A stretch of 64,000 bases of DNA from an uncultured Verrucomicrobiota bacterium. GTDB taxonomy: Bacteria > Verrucomicrobiota > Verrucomicrobiia > Methylacidiphilales > UBA1321. Of the stretch, positions 8,467 to 17,921 are shown piece by piece. The translations under genes and the position numbers were made by a program. The stretch is taken from positions 1 to 64,000 of the forward strand of contig CAIPBM010000112.1 in NCBI GenBank assembly GCA_903863295.1. The letters run 5' to 3'. The first letter of the stretch is position 1, and every line of letters starts with the position of its first letter. Under the pieces are notes generated by a model. It did no database searches, had not been told where the DNA came from, and saw only the letters and a program-made list of their open reading frames with translations.

Positions 8467-9363
8467 ATGGCCAACTCTCCCCGCATTCTTGTTGTCGGCA
8501 GTTCCAATACCGACCTCGTTCTCTCCTGTCCGGCCCTGCCGCGTCCCGGCGAAACACTGCTTGGTGGCGAGTTCCAGCGTCATCAGGGAGGCAAGGGAGC
8601 CAATCAGGCCGTGGCGGCCGCCCGGGCCGGGGGTAACGTGGTATTTATCGGGGCACGGGGAGACGATGACTTTGGTCGCGCGGCCTCGGCATCGCTTAAA
8701 GGTGAGGGGATTAACGTCCGTCATTTCATCGCCAAGCCAGGACTCTCCAGCGGCGTCGCCCTCATTCTACTCGGTGGAAAATCCCGGGAAAACATCATCG
8801 GCGTGGCCAAGTCGGCCAATGACGCCCTGACCCTCAGCGATCTCCGAGCTGTCAAGTCCGAGTTCGCCAAAGCCGCGGTCATTGTGGCCCAATTGGAAAC
8901 GCCGCTTCCCGTGGTGATGGAAGCGGCCCGGCTTGCAAAGCATCATCATATTCCGTTTCTGCTCAATCCTGCCCCTGCGCGCGAGTTACCCGCTTCCCTG
9001 CTCAAGCTGGTTCACACGCTGACGCCCAATGAACATGAAGCCACAGCGATGACAGGCGAGAGAGAGCCTCATCGTGCCGCCCATCGTTTGCTTGAAAAAG
9101 GATGCCGCCAGGTTGTAGTCACCCTTGGGGCCAAGGGGGCACTTCTCGTCGATAACACCGGGGTCTACGCTTTCGCCGCTCCCAAGGTGAAGCCAGTTGA
9201 TACCGTCGGTGCCGGCGATTGCTTCTCCGGCTGGTTGGCCATGGGCATTGCGGAGAAATTGCCGATTGCTGCCGCCATCACCCGCGCCCTGCGAGCCGCC
9301 TCGCTTTCGGTTACGCGCCATGGCGCTCAGCCCGGCATGCCTTTCCGCCGCGAGGTAGCCTAG
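8467..9363 (+). CDS. rbsK: Ribokinase-type PfkB sugar kinase
   Basis: Carbohydrate kinase of the PfkB family, about 298 residues, the usual length. It has the N-terminal signature region RHQGGKGANQAVAAARAG (ribokinase style) and the C-terminal catalytic motif DTVGAGDCFSGWLA with the base Asp. NPAPARELP and TPNEHEA also match ribokinases. It would phosphorylate ribose or another sugar with ATP in the cytoplasm. No ribose transporter is adjacent, so the ribose assignment is by similarity only. It ends a probable GMC-aquaporin-VOC-kinase cluster. Confidence 0.82.
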   Translation: MANSPRILVVGSSNTDLVLSCPALPRPGETLLGGEFQRHQGGKGANQAVAAARAGGNVVFIGARGDDDFGRAASASLKGEGINVRHFIAKPGLSSGVALILLGGKSRENIIGVAKSANDALTLSDLRAVKSEFAKAAVIVAQLETPLPVVMEAARLAKHHHIPFLLNPAPARELPASLLKLVHTLTPNEHEATAMTGEREPHRAAHRLLEKGCRQVVVTLGAKGALLVDNTGVYAFAAPKVKPVDTVGAGDCFSGWLAMGIAEKLPIAAAITRALRAASLSVTRHGAQPGMPFRREVA

Positions 9364-9541
9364 GTTCGCTTTCTTTAGGTCATGGTGACAATGGAGCACA
9401 ATCGTCATCGACATTTTCTGAACACTAGTGCATAAATGTGCAATAAAGCTTTTAGAGCAAAATATCGTAGAAAAGAATCGTTTGATTGTAATGCCGCTCA
9501 AGCGAATCTATTCCCGGCCACCCGTGTTAAATTAGAACCGC

Positions 9542-10576
<1,035 letters not shown>

Positions 10577-10598
10577 CCTTCGCCACCGATTTGCGGCC

Positions 10599-11504
10599 AT
10601 GGCGGAACCCGATTCCCAATCTTACCTGGATCCTCTCGCGATTTCGCGCGGGGAAAGTCTCGGCATTCTTGCGCGCAATGTCGTCGAGGGTTACCGCGTG
10701 GGCGAACATCGCTCACCGTTCAAGGGCTTCGCCATCGAATTCGCCCAGCACCGCGAATACACCATTGGCGACGATCCCCGCCATCTCGACTGGAAAGTCC
10801 TGGGTCGCACCGATCGCTATTACATCAAGCAGTACGAGCAGGACACCAACTTCGTCGTCCACCTCCTCCTTGATGGCAGCGAGTCGATGAACTACGGCTC
10901 CGGCAAGATCACCAAGCTCCATTACGCCAAGGCACTCGCTGCCTGCATGGCCTATCTCGTCCTGCTCCAGCGCGACGCCGTGGCGGTCGGTGTCTTTGAT
11001 ACGCAAACGCGCGAATATATTCCGCGAACGGACAATCTCGGCAAAATCCATCACATCATGAGCCGCCTGGCGGCGTTTGAGGCAACGGAGAAAACAAGCC
11101 TCGGCGTGGCGATGGCCGATCTCTCCCGCATGGCCAAGGCCAAGGGCATTGTCATTGTGCTCAGCGATCTTTTTGACGATGAGGAAGGCTTTGAACGGGG
11201 GCTGCAGCAACTCCGCTTTAGTGGTCATGAAGTCATCGTTTTTCATGTCCTTGATCCGGACGAAATCGACTTTCCCTTCAAGGGGCGCGTGCAATTCATC
11301 GGCTTGGAAGGAGCGGCCACGGTCGAGACCAATCCTGCGGACATTCGCAAAAGTTACCTCGAAGAAATGAACGCCATGCGTCTCCGCATGCGCCTGGCCT
11401 GCGACCGGACCGGGAGCCATTACGTCCTGGCCAACACGGGAACTTCCCTCGCGGAAACCCTCAGCGGCTATCTCGTCTTCCGTCACCAGGTCTGTGCCCG
11501 ATGA
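10599..11504 (+). CDS. DUF58 domain protein
   Basis: Cytoplasmic VWA-like protein, 301 residues. It has the DUF58 hallmark GDDPRHLDWKVLGRTDRYYIKQYE followed by a VWA metal-site motif LLLDGSESM (DxSxS, about residue 90). DUF58 proteins are regular partners of MoxR ATPases. The gene begins 22 bases after MoxR and its TGA overlaps the next ATG (ATGA), which points to translational coupling. Function inferred from the family: part of a metal-dependent protein-protein complex with MoxR and membrane VWA proteins. Confidence 0.9.
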   Translation: MAEPDSQSYLDPLAISRGESLGILARNVVEGYRVGEHRSPFKGFAIEFAQHREYTIGDDPRHLDWKVLGRTDRYYIKQYEQDTNFVVHLLLDGSESMNYGSGKITKLHYAKALAACMAYLVLLQRDAVAVGVFDTQTREYIPRTDNLGKIHHIMSRLAAFEATEKTSLGVAMADLSRMAKAKGIVIVLSDLFDDEEGFERGLQQLRFSGHEVIVFHVLDPDEIDFPFKGRVQFIGLEGAATVETNPADIRKSYLEEMNAMRLRMRLACDRTGSHYVLANTGTSLAETLSGYLVFRHQVCAR

Positions 11505-13660
11505 CCTTTCTTAATCCAGCCGTACTCTTTGGACTTCTGGCCATCAGCCTGCCGGTAGCGATCCACTTGCTGAGCAAGCCACGCCTGAAAACCGTCCGCT
11601 GGGCAGCCAATCGCCTTTTGCTGCGTAGCGTCCAGAAGAACCGCCGCCGCGTTCAGGCGGAGGACATCATCCTGCTCATCCTGCGATGCCTCCTCGTCGC
11701 CCTGCTCGTCCTCCTCTTTGCCCGTCCCGCCTTTCTTACGGATGCCGCAGGACCTCAGGTCGGTGGTGAAGCCTCCACGGCTGTGATCCTGCTTGATGAC
11801 TCCGAAAGCATGGGCCAGAGCGATGGCGTGCAGACTCGCTTTGATGAGGCGAAGAGCATGATCGATGGCATCCTTTCCAAGTTCGCTCCCGGTTCATCCA
11901 GTGCGCTCTTCCTCGTCTCAGATCGCGTCAAGGCGGTCATTCCCAAGCCGACCCAGGACTTTGCCATTCTGCGTCGTTCACTCGCGCAAACCTCGCTGAC
12001 TGATCGCGGCACTGATCTCTATCCCGGACTGAAGCAGGCGGTTGATCTCCTCAAGAGTTCCACTGGAGGCCATCGTGAAATCTTTGTCCTGACCGATAGT
12101 CAGGTGGGCGCTTGGAATCAACTCGCTCAAATCCGCCAATTGCAGGAGGCGAATAAAAAAGAGATCGCGATGCACTTCATCACGGTGGGCGCGAAGGGAG
12201 AAGACAATCTTGCCGTCTCGGGACTTCAGATGATCGGCACGGTCGCGGCGGTGAATCAGCCCCTGCGTTGTGCGATTCAGGTCAGCAACTGGGGCAAGTC
12301 GACCGTGCAAAGCGTCCCGGTGAAGCTCGCTGCCGATGGTGACGCGCCGCAGGACGAAGCCATGATCGACCAGATTGAGCCGGGCGCTTCGAAGGTTGTG
12401 AATCTCTTTGTCCGGTTCCGCGATCCCGGTTACCACAGCATCACGGCCAGCATTCCCGGCGACCGTCTCCCCGCGGATAACCAGCGCTCCGTCGCGCTGC
12501 TGGTGCTGGAGCAAATTCGTACTCTTATCATTGAAGGAACGACCAATCCCGATCCCTCCGCGCGCGACGGCTTTTTTCTCCGGCATGCCCTCGTGCCTGT
12601 TCGCCCCGATCAGGCCGACCAATATTATCTCAAAACGACCGTCGGGCAGGTCAACGAACTCGATAGTTCCACGCTCAATCAGTACGAGCTGATTTTTCTC
12701 AGCAACGTGGCCCAGCTCACGCCGCTTGGCGCTCAAAATCTGCAGAAATACGTGGAAGCCGGAGGCGCACTCATCGTCTTTCCGGGCCCAACCACCGACA
12801 TCAATTTTTATAATAGCGATCCCAGCCTTAGCGCTCTTTTGCCCGCGAAACTCGGGCCGGCCCGCGAAGCTTCGCCGGACAAAAAATTCCTCGGTTGGCA
12901 AAGCAAGGATTACCAGCATCCCGTCACCGCACTTTGGAACGATCCCGAGTCCGGTTCACTTGGAACCGTCCGCGCGGCCAAATATTTTCCACTCACCCTC
13001 AAGGGTGATGACAAGTCATCTGCCCAGATCGTCGTGAAGTATGCCAACGGGGAACCGGCGGTGGTCGAGCAGGCCGTGGGCAAGGGGAGGGTCTTTCTCT
13101 TCAGTAGTACCGCTACCACCGCCTGGAGTTCTCTCCCGATTCATCCTGCCTTTGTGCCGCTGCTCATGCGGATCGTGGCTTATTCGACCAGCGGCTCGGG
13201 TGGAAAACTTGATCTCGCCCCCGGTCAGCCCTTCGCGTTTGAAATCGATTCTGAATATGCGGGCAAGGAACTTTCCGTCCAGCGTCCCGATGACAAAAAG
13301 CACCGCATTGTCGGTCGCGTTGAACCGGGCGAACGCTCGGCTCTCCTCCGCTATGCCGATACGGAAGTGTCCGGCCCCTACCAACTCTTCGTTGGCGATG
13401 ACGTCAAGCCCAAGGTTGTCTTCGCTGTCCAGGCGGATCCCGCCGAATCGAACCTCGCCCAGGAGCCCAAGGCCGATATCGATTCCTTGCTGGCTGCGTC
13501 TGAACCGGCGGCGCAACCCGATGCCGCCCCCGAGGAGAAACCGAAGACCGGCGAGCATCTCGTCCCGGGCGAGGAAATCTGGTATCCGCTCGCCATCGCG
13601 GCGCTCGTCCTCGCGCTCGTCGAGATCGCGCTGGCTCACCGTTTCAGCCAATCGAAGTAA
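11501..13660 (+). CDS. BatA-like membrane protein with VWA domain
   Basis: A 719-residue membrane protein. The N-terminus (FLNPAVLFGLLAISLPVAIHLL) is the aerotolerance-type BatA helix; a second helix follows at about residues 50-72. A VWA domain begins with AVILLDDSESMGQSD (about 97-111), with the MIDAS DxSxS present. The middle part resembles the DUF4159/glutamine-amidotransferase-like domain of this family. A last helix (ALVLALVEIALAHRF) lies at the C-terminus. It overlaps the DUF58 gene by four bases. Probable role: envelope component acted on by MoxR. Confidence 0.85.
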   Translation: MTFLNPAVLFGLLAISLPVAIHLLSKPRLKTVRWAANRLLLRSVQKNRRRVQAEDIILLILRCLLVALLVLLFARPAFLTDAAGPQVGGEASTAVILLDDSESMGQSDGVQTRFDEAKSMIDGILSKFAPGSSSALFLVSDRVKAVIPKPTQDFAILRRSLAQTSLTDRGTDLYPGLKQAVDLLKSSTGGHREIFVLTDSQVGAWNQLAQIRQLQEANKKEIAMHFITVGAKGEDNLAVSGLQMIGTVAAVNQPLRCAIQVSNWGKSTVQSVPVKLAADGDAPQDEAMIDQIEPGASKVVNLFVRFRDPGYHSITASIPGDRLPADNQRSVALLVLEQIRTLIIEGTTNPDPSARDGFFLRHALVPVRPDQADQYYLKTTVGQVNELDSSTLNQYELIFLSNVAQLTPLGAQNLQKYVEAGGALIVFPGPTTDINFYNSDPSLSALLPAKLGPAREASPDKKFLGWQSKDYQHPVTALWNDPESGSLGTVRAAKYFPLTLKGDDKSSAQIVVKYANGEPAVVEQAVGKGRVFLFSSTATTAWSSLPIHPAFVPLLMRIVAYSTSGSGGKLDLAPGQPFAFEIDSEYAGKELSVQRPDDKKHRIVGRVEPGERSALLRYADTEVSGPYQLFVGDDVKPKVVFAVQADPAESNLAQEPKADIDSLLAASEPAAQPDAAPEEKPKTGEHLVPGEEIWYPLAIAALVLALVEIALAHRFSQSK

Positions 13661-13668
13661 CCACGACC

Positions 13669-16110
13669 ATGCTCCGCCTTCTGCTCCACATTGTCGCTCC
13701 GGGAGAAAAACTGCCTCCAGGTACGGCGCAGTTTTCCATCGGCTACGAGGGCCTGAGCTGGGGCTGGGCCTTCTTCGCTTTCGTTGGGTTGGTCGCTTTA
13801 GTGGCCTGGAGTTATCGCGCCTATGCCCCGGCCTTGTCGCGCTTCACCCGGATCGCTCTCATTGCTCTGCGCAGCATTCTCCTCGCACTTTTGCTGCTCC
13901 TGCTCGTCCGCCCGGTTCTCCTCATTACGATTGAGGAATCAGTCCGCCGTCCGCTCCTTGTCCTGCTGGATACGACCCAGAGCATGGGTCTTGTCGATCA
14001 CCGTGCCAAGCCGGACGACCTCGCGCGCCTCGCCCTGGCCAAGGGTCTTGTCGATCCTGCCGCTGGGTTGAACCAATCGCTCAGCGGCATTTCCGCGGAT
14101 TCGCTCAAGGACGTTTCCCGGCAGCAACTGCTCGAAGATCTCGCCGCCAATTCACGCACCAACCTTTGGCCCAGCCTCTACGCCAATGCCGACATCTCCG
14201 TCTATGGCTTCGGTCGCAAGCTTTCGCAGCTTGGCGACCTTACTCCACGCGATGGCACCAAGCTCAGCACCGACGACGCAGCCGCTTTCTTCCATGGCGT
14301 CCACTATGACGAAAACCTGACCGGCCTCGGCGATGGCCTCCGTGATCTTCTCGATCAGCAGCGTGGCCAGCAAGTGTCCGGCATTCTGATCATCACGGAC
14401 GGCGGCAACAATACCGGCTCTTCGCCGGTGGAAGCCGCCGCGGTCGCACGTCAGGATGGCGTCCCTCTCTACATCTACGGAGTTGGCGTCACATCACCGC
14501 AGGACATCATGGTTACGGAGTTAAGCGCTCCCCAGGTCTCGAACGTGAAGGAGAAGCTCGAGGCCACCGTCCATATCCGTGCGCAGAGCATGCTCGGCAA
14601 AAAAGCGACCGTGCAACTCAAGGCCAATGGCAAGGTGGTCGATGAACAGCCGGTCGATTTTCGCGCTGATGGCGAGCAGGAACTGACCCTGAGTTATACG
14701 CCGGATGAAGTCGGTGAAGTTGGCCTGGAGGCCTACGTTCCACCTCTCCCGGAAGAAGCGGTGAAGGAAAACAACACCGCGACCACCCACGTCCGTATCG
14801 TCGATGACAAGGTGAAGGTTCTCGTCATCGACGACGCTCCGCGCTGGGACTACCAATACCTGCTGACGATGCTGCAACGGGACCGTCGGATCAAGTTGAA
14901 GACGATTCTGCTCAAGGGTGATCGCGATGAGGCGGTCACTGCCGACTCACCGTATCTTGATAAATTACCCGACGACAAGGAGACGCTCGACGCGAATGAC
15001 CTCGTCATCATTGGCGATGTCGATCCTGCGGAAATTGGCGATACCCGGATGAAGATGCTGAGCGAATGGGTGAGCAAGCTCGGCGGAAACATCATCTTCC
15101 TCGCCGGTCCCAACTTTGATCCGAATGCCTATCAAGGAACGCCGCTCGATCCGCTGCTTCCGGTCGAGACCGGGGGCAAGACCGCCCCCGAATACGACCA
15201 ACCCGTCCAACTCAAGTTGACGCCCGCGGGGGAGACTTCGCCCATGCTCGCGCTCTCCCAGGACGCGCAGGAAAACGGGGCGATTTGGGCCAGTTTCCCG
15301 CCAGTCAAATGGACAGCCTGGGTCAATAAGGCCCGGCCCGGTGCCCAGGTTCTGCTCACGGATCCGACCGCCGAACGGGCCAACCGTGATGGTCCGATGC
15401 CGGTCATTGCGCTGCAAAGTTACGGCGTGGGCCAGACCCTCTTCATCGGCTTCGACGAGACCTATCGTTGGCGGTCTCACGTGGGCGAGAAATACTACAC
15501 GCGCATCTGGGGGCAAATCATCCAGGGATTGACCGGGCAACGCAATAATGGCTCCAGTCTCACCCAATTGAAGACGGACAAGGCTACTTATCTGACCGGT
15601 GATCGCGTCCGGATTTCAGGCCGTATCTTCCAGAAAGGTTTTGAGCCGCTGACCGATCCAGAAGTTCCCGGCACGATCACGATTAAATCCCCACCGGTTT
15701 CAGGTCAGCCCGCTGCCAACCAGCAGACAAGTGAACTCCGTCTTGAGGCGATCCCTGACCGTCCAGGCGAATATCGTGGACAGATGATCGCCACGACGCC
15801 GGGAAGCTACAGCTTTTCCACCGTGCGCGATCCCGCCACCGTGCTAAAGTTTGAAGTGACCGAACCGAAGGTCGAACTTTCCGACATCGCGATGAATGAG
15901 AAACTCCTCCGCGGCATGGCCTCGGCTTCGGGCGGTCAGTTTTTGCGGGAAGAGGACCTCAATGGCCTGCCGGAATTGATCACCTCAAAGTCGACTGGAC
16001 TCGAGTCCTTCAAGAAAATCCCGCTGGTGTTCACGCCTTACCTGCTTGCCGTGATGATTCTCGTGGCCTGCGTCGAATGGCTCTGGAGAAGAAAGCTGGA
16101 GTTGAAATAG
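13669..16110 (+). CDS. Large VWA/glutamine-amidotransferase-like membrane protein
   Basis: An 813-residue protein paralogous in plan to the preceding one. It has two N-terminal helices (about residues 30-52 and 62-88). A VWA-like domain begins PLLVLLDTTQSMGL, where the motif is DxTxS rather than DxSxS, and continues with IITDGGNNTG. An Ig-like segment follows, then VLVIDDAPRWDYQYLLTML at about 385, typical of the class I amidotransferase-like fold in these proteins but without a catalytic Cys that I can see. A C-terminal helix (YLLAVMILVACVEWLWRR) anchors it. Starts eight bases after the preceding stop. Confidence 0.83.
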   Translation: MLRLLLHIVAPGEKLPPGTAQFSIGYEGLSWGWAFFAFVGLVALVAWSYRAYAPALSRFTRIALIALRSILLALLLLLLVRPVLLITIEESVRRPLLVLLDTTQSMGLVDHRAKPDDLARLALAKGLVDPAAGLNQSLSGISADSLKDVSRQQLLEDLAANSRTNLWPSLYANADISVYGFGRKLSQLGDLTPRDGTKLSTDDAAAFFHGVHYDENLTGLGDGLRDLLDQQRGQQVSGILIITDGGNNTGSSPVEAAAVARQDGVPLYIYGVGVTSPQDIMVTELSAPQVSNVKEKLEATVHIRAQSMLGKKATVQLKANGKVVDEQPVDFRADGEQELTLSYTPDEVGEVGLEAYVPPLPEEAVKENNTATTHVRIVDDKVKVLVIDDAPRWDYQYLLTMLQRDRRIKLKTILLKGDRDEAVTADSPYLDKLPDDKETLDANDLVIIGDVDPAEIGDTRMKMLSEWVSKLGGNIIFLAGPNFDPNAYQGTPLDPLLPVETGGKTAPEYDQPVQLKLTPAGETSPMLALSQDAQENGAIWASFPPVKWTAWVNKARPGAQVLLTDPTAERANRDGPMPVIALQSYGVGQTLFIGFDETYRWRSHVGEKYYTRIWGQIIQGLTGQRNNGSSLTQLKTDKATYLTGDRVRISGRIFQKGFEPLTDPEVPGTITIKSPPVSGQPAANQQTSELRLEAIPDRPGEYRGQMIATTPGSYSFSTVRDPATVLKFEVTEPKVELSDIAMNEKLLRGMASASGGQFLREEDLNGLPELITSKSTGLESFKKIPLVFTPYLLAVMILVACVEWLWRRKLELK

Positions 16111-16112
16111 CC

Positions 16113-17876
16113 ATGAAAATTCCAGTCACCCTTTCCAAGCCGAAAAGCATGGCCAAGCGCACTCAGCGGTTGTTGCCCAAACCAACGGCCAAGCCGCTCG
16201 CGCCACTGCCGTCCATCCCGCTGCCAGCGGATCTCCAGCGGCGCCTCATCGCCCTGCGTCGCCGTTACCGGACGATTCACGCGGCCACCGGACTCTTCAT
16301 GCTGCTCGGCGCCGTGAGCGGACTTTTTCTCGTCCAGGCGCTGGCGGACTGGTGGTTCGATCTCCCCTGGGCCGCGCGAGCGGTCTTTCTGCTGACCGAT
16401 CTCGGCCTGCTTGCTGCGATTTATCGCCGCCATATTCATCGTCCGCTGCAAAAGAAGCTGGGCCTTCCCGAGACCGCCCTCATGGTCGAAAAGAAATGGC
16501 CGGCCCTCAAGCAGAGCGTGATCACCGCCGTTGAAATGGCGCAGGGCAATGCCAAGGCGACGCGGGGATCAGCCCAACTCGTCGATATTGTCCTGCAACA
16601 GGCCCGTGCGCGAACCACCGGACTCAATTTCAATGACGTCGTCCCGACCCGCGCTCTGCGTCGCTCGGCCATCTGGGGCATTGTTCTCGCCCTGGGTACT
16701 CTCGCGATTGCCGCGGCAGGCTGGCCCTCCAGTCTCTCGCTGATTGAGCGCATCTTTCTCCTTAACGTCCCGCTGCCCACCAAGACCATCGTCATTCCCA
16801 TTACGCACGACATGACCGTCCCGGTCAGCACCGATGTCGAAATCAGCGCCCGGGCGCAAGGCATCATCCCCACGCATGGTCGTGTGACCGTGACTTACGC
16901 TGGAAGCTCCGCGCAGGACTATCCGCTTACGGTTCTGCCCGATCAGCCCGGGGTGTTCTCCTTCACCGTGCATAACGTCCAGAAACAATTCAAATATAGT
17001 TTCACTCTCAATGACGGCCATGGCCCCGAATTCACCGTGAACGCCAAGGTGCCACCCTCGCTCGCGTCCGTCGAATGCACCCAGGTCTACCCTGATTACA
17101 CCAAGCTCCCTCCGCAAAAGCTTCCCTCGACCGGTCTCTCGCTCCTCGCCGGAAGTCACCTGAAGATCAAGGCTGTCGCCGGCGAACCGTTGAAGAGCGC
17201 GACCGTTGTCTTGCAAGGGGTGGCCCAGACCGTTCCCATGACCGTTGATACCGCCGGAACGCAGTTGGAAGCCGATATTCCGATCCCGGCCAAAGATCTC
17301 ACCGGCCTCTCCATCCATCTTGTTGACCAGGACGGACTCGGCTCGGCTAACGAAACGGTCTACCCGATTGATCTCGTCCCCGATAAGCCTCCCGTAGTTA
17401 AAGTCATAGCGCCCGCCAATCAAAACGAAACGATCACGCTCCGCGCCAAGCCGGTCATCTCTTTCGATGCGAGTGACGACTACGGGCTCACCCAACTCAG
17501 TATCAATTATGAACTGGTCGCGCCGCCCGTGGCGGGGGAGGAGACGCCGACGCCGGAAGTCCAGCACATCATGGTTCCCGTTAAGTCCGCGAAAGAAGGC
17601 ACTCACTACGAGGTTGTGCTTGATGTCGCCGCGCAGACGCCGCCCTGGCATGAGGGCTGGACGGTCAATTATTGGATCGAAGCGACCGACAACAACACCG
17701 CCACCGGCCCCGGGGTCACGAAGACCGAGCACCAGCAATTCGGCATCCTCACTCCCGAAGCCAAGCAGGCCGAGATCATGGAACGGCTCAAGCAGAACGC
17801 CAGTGAGATTGACACCTTATCCGGCACGCAGGAAAAGGTCAGTCATGACGTGGGAGAGGCGATTCCGCAGAAATAG
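16113..17876 (+). CDS. DUF4175-like large membrane protein
   Basis: About 587 residues. Two or three helices lie in the first 200 residues (ATGLFMLLGAVSGLFLVQAL, AVFLLTDLGLLAAIY, AIWGIVLALGTLAIAAAGW). Several Ig-like or carbohydrate-binding-like beta modules follow (VECTQVYPDY, ITLRAKPVISFDASDDYGL). The C-terminus turns into a short coiled coil and then stops. This plan fits the DUF4175-type protein often placed after MoxR/VWA genes. The ATG at 16113 is chosen because the upstream ATG at 16077 lies inside the previous gene. The coiled-coil part usual for this position is carried by the next, separate gene. Confidence 0.7.
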   Translation: MKIPVTLSKPKSMAKRTQRLLPKPTAKPLAPLPSIPLPADLQRRLIALRRRYRTIHAATGLFMLLGAVSGLFLVQALADWWFDLPWAARAVFLLTDLGLLAAIYRRHIHRPLQKKLGLPETALMVEKKWPALKQSVITAVEMAQGNAKATRGSAQLVDIVLQQARARTTGLNFNDVVPTRALRRSAIWGIVLALGTLAIAAAGWPSSLSLIERIFLLNVPLPTKTIVIPITHDMTVPVSTDVEISARAQGIIPTHGRVTVTYAGSSAQDYPLTVLPDQPGVFSFTVHNVQKQFKYSFTLNDGHGPEFTVNAKVPPSLASVECTQVYPDYTKLPPQKLPSTGLSLLAGSHLKIKAVAGEPLKSATVVLQGVAQTVPMTVDTAGTQLEADIPIPAKDLTGLSIHLVDQDGLGSANETVYPIDLVPDKPPVVKVIAPANQNETITLRAKPVISFDASDDYGLTQLSINYELVAPPVAGEETPTPEVQHIMVPVKSAKEGTHYEVVLDVAAQTPPWHEGWTVNYWIEATDNNTATGPGVTKTEHQQFGILTPEAKQAEIMERLKQNASEIDTLSGTQEKVSHDVGEAIPQK

Positions 17877-17921
17877 GCATTGAATTGACATCTGCGACGC
17901 CATCAAATACATTGCACTATT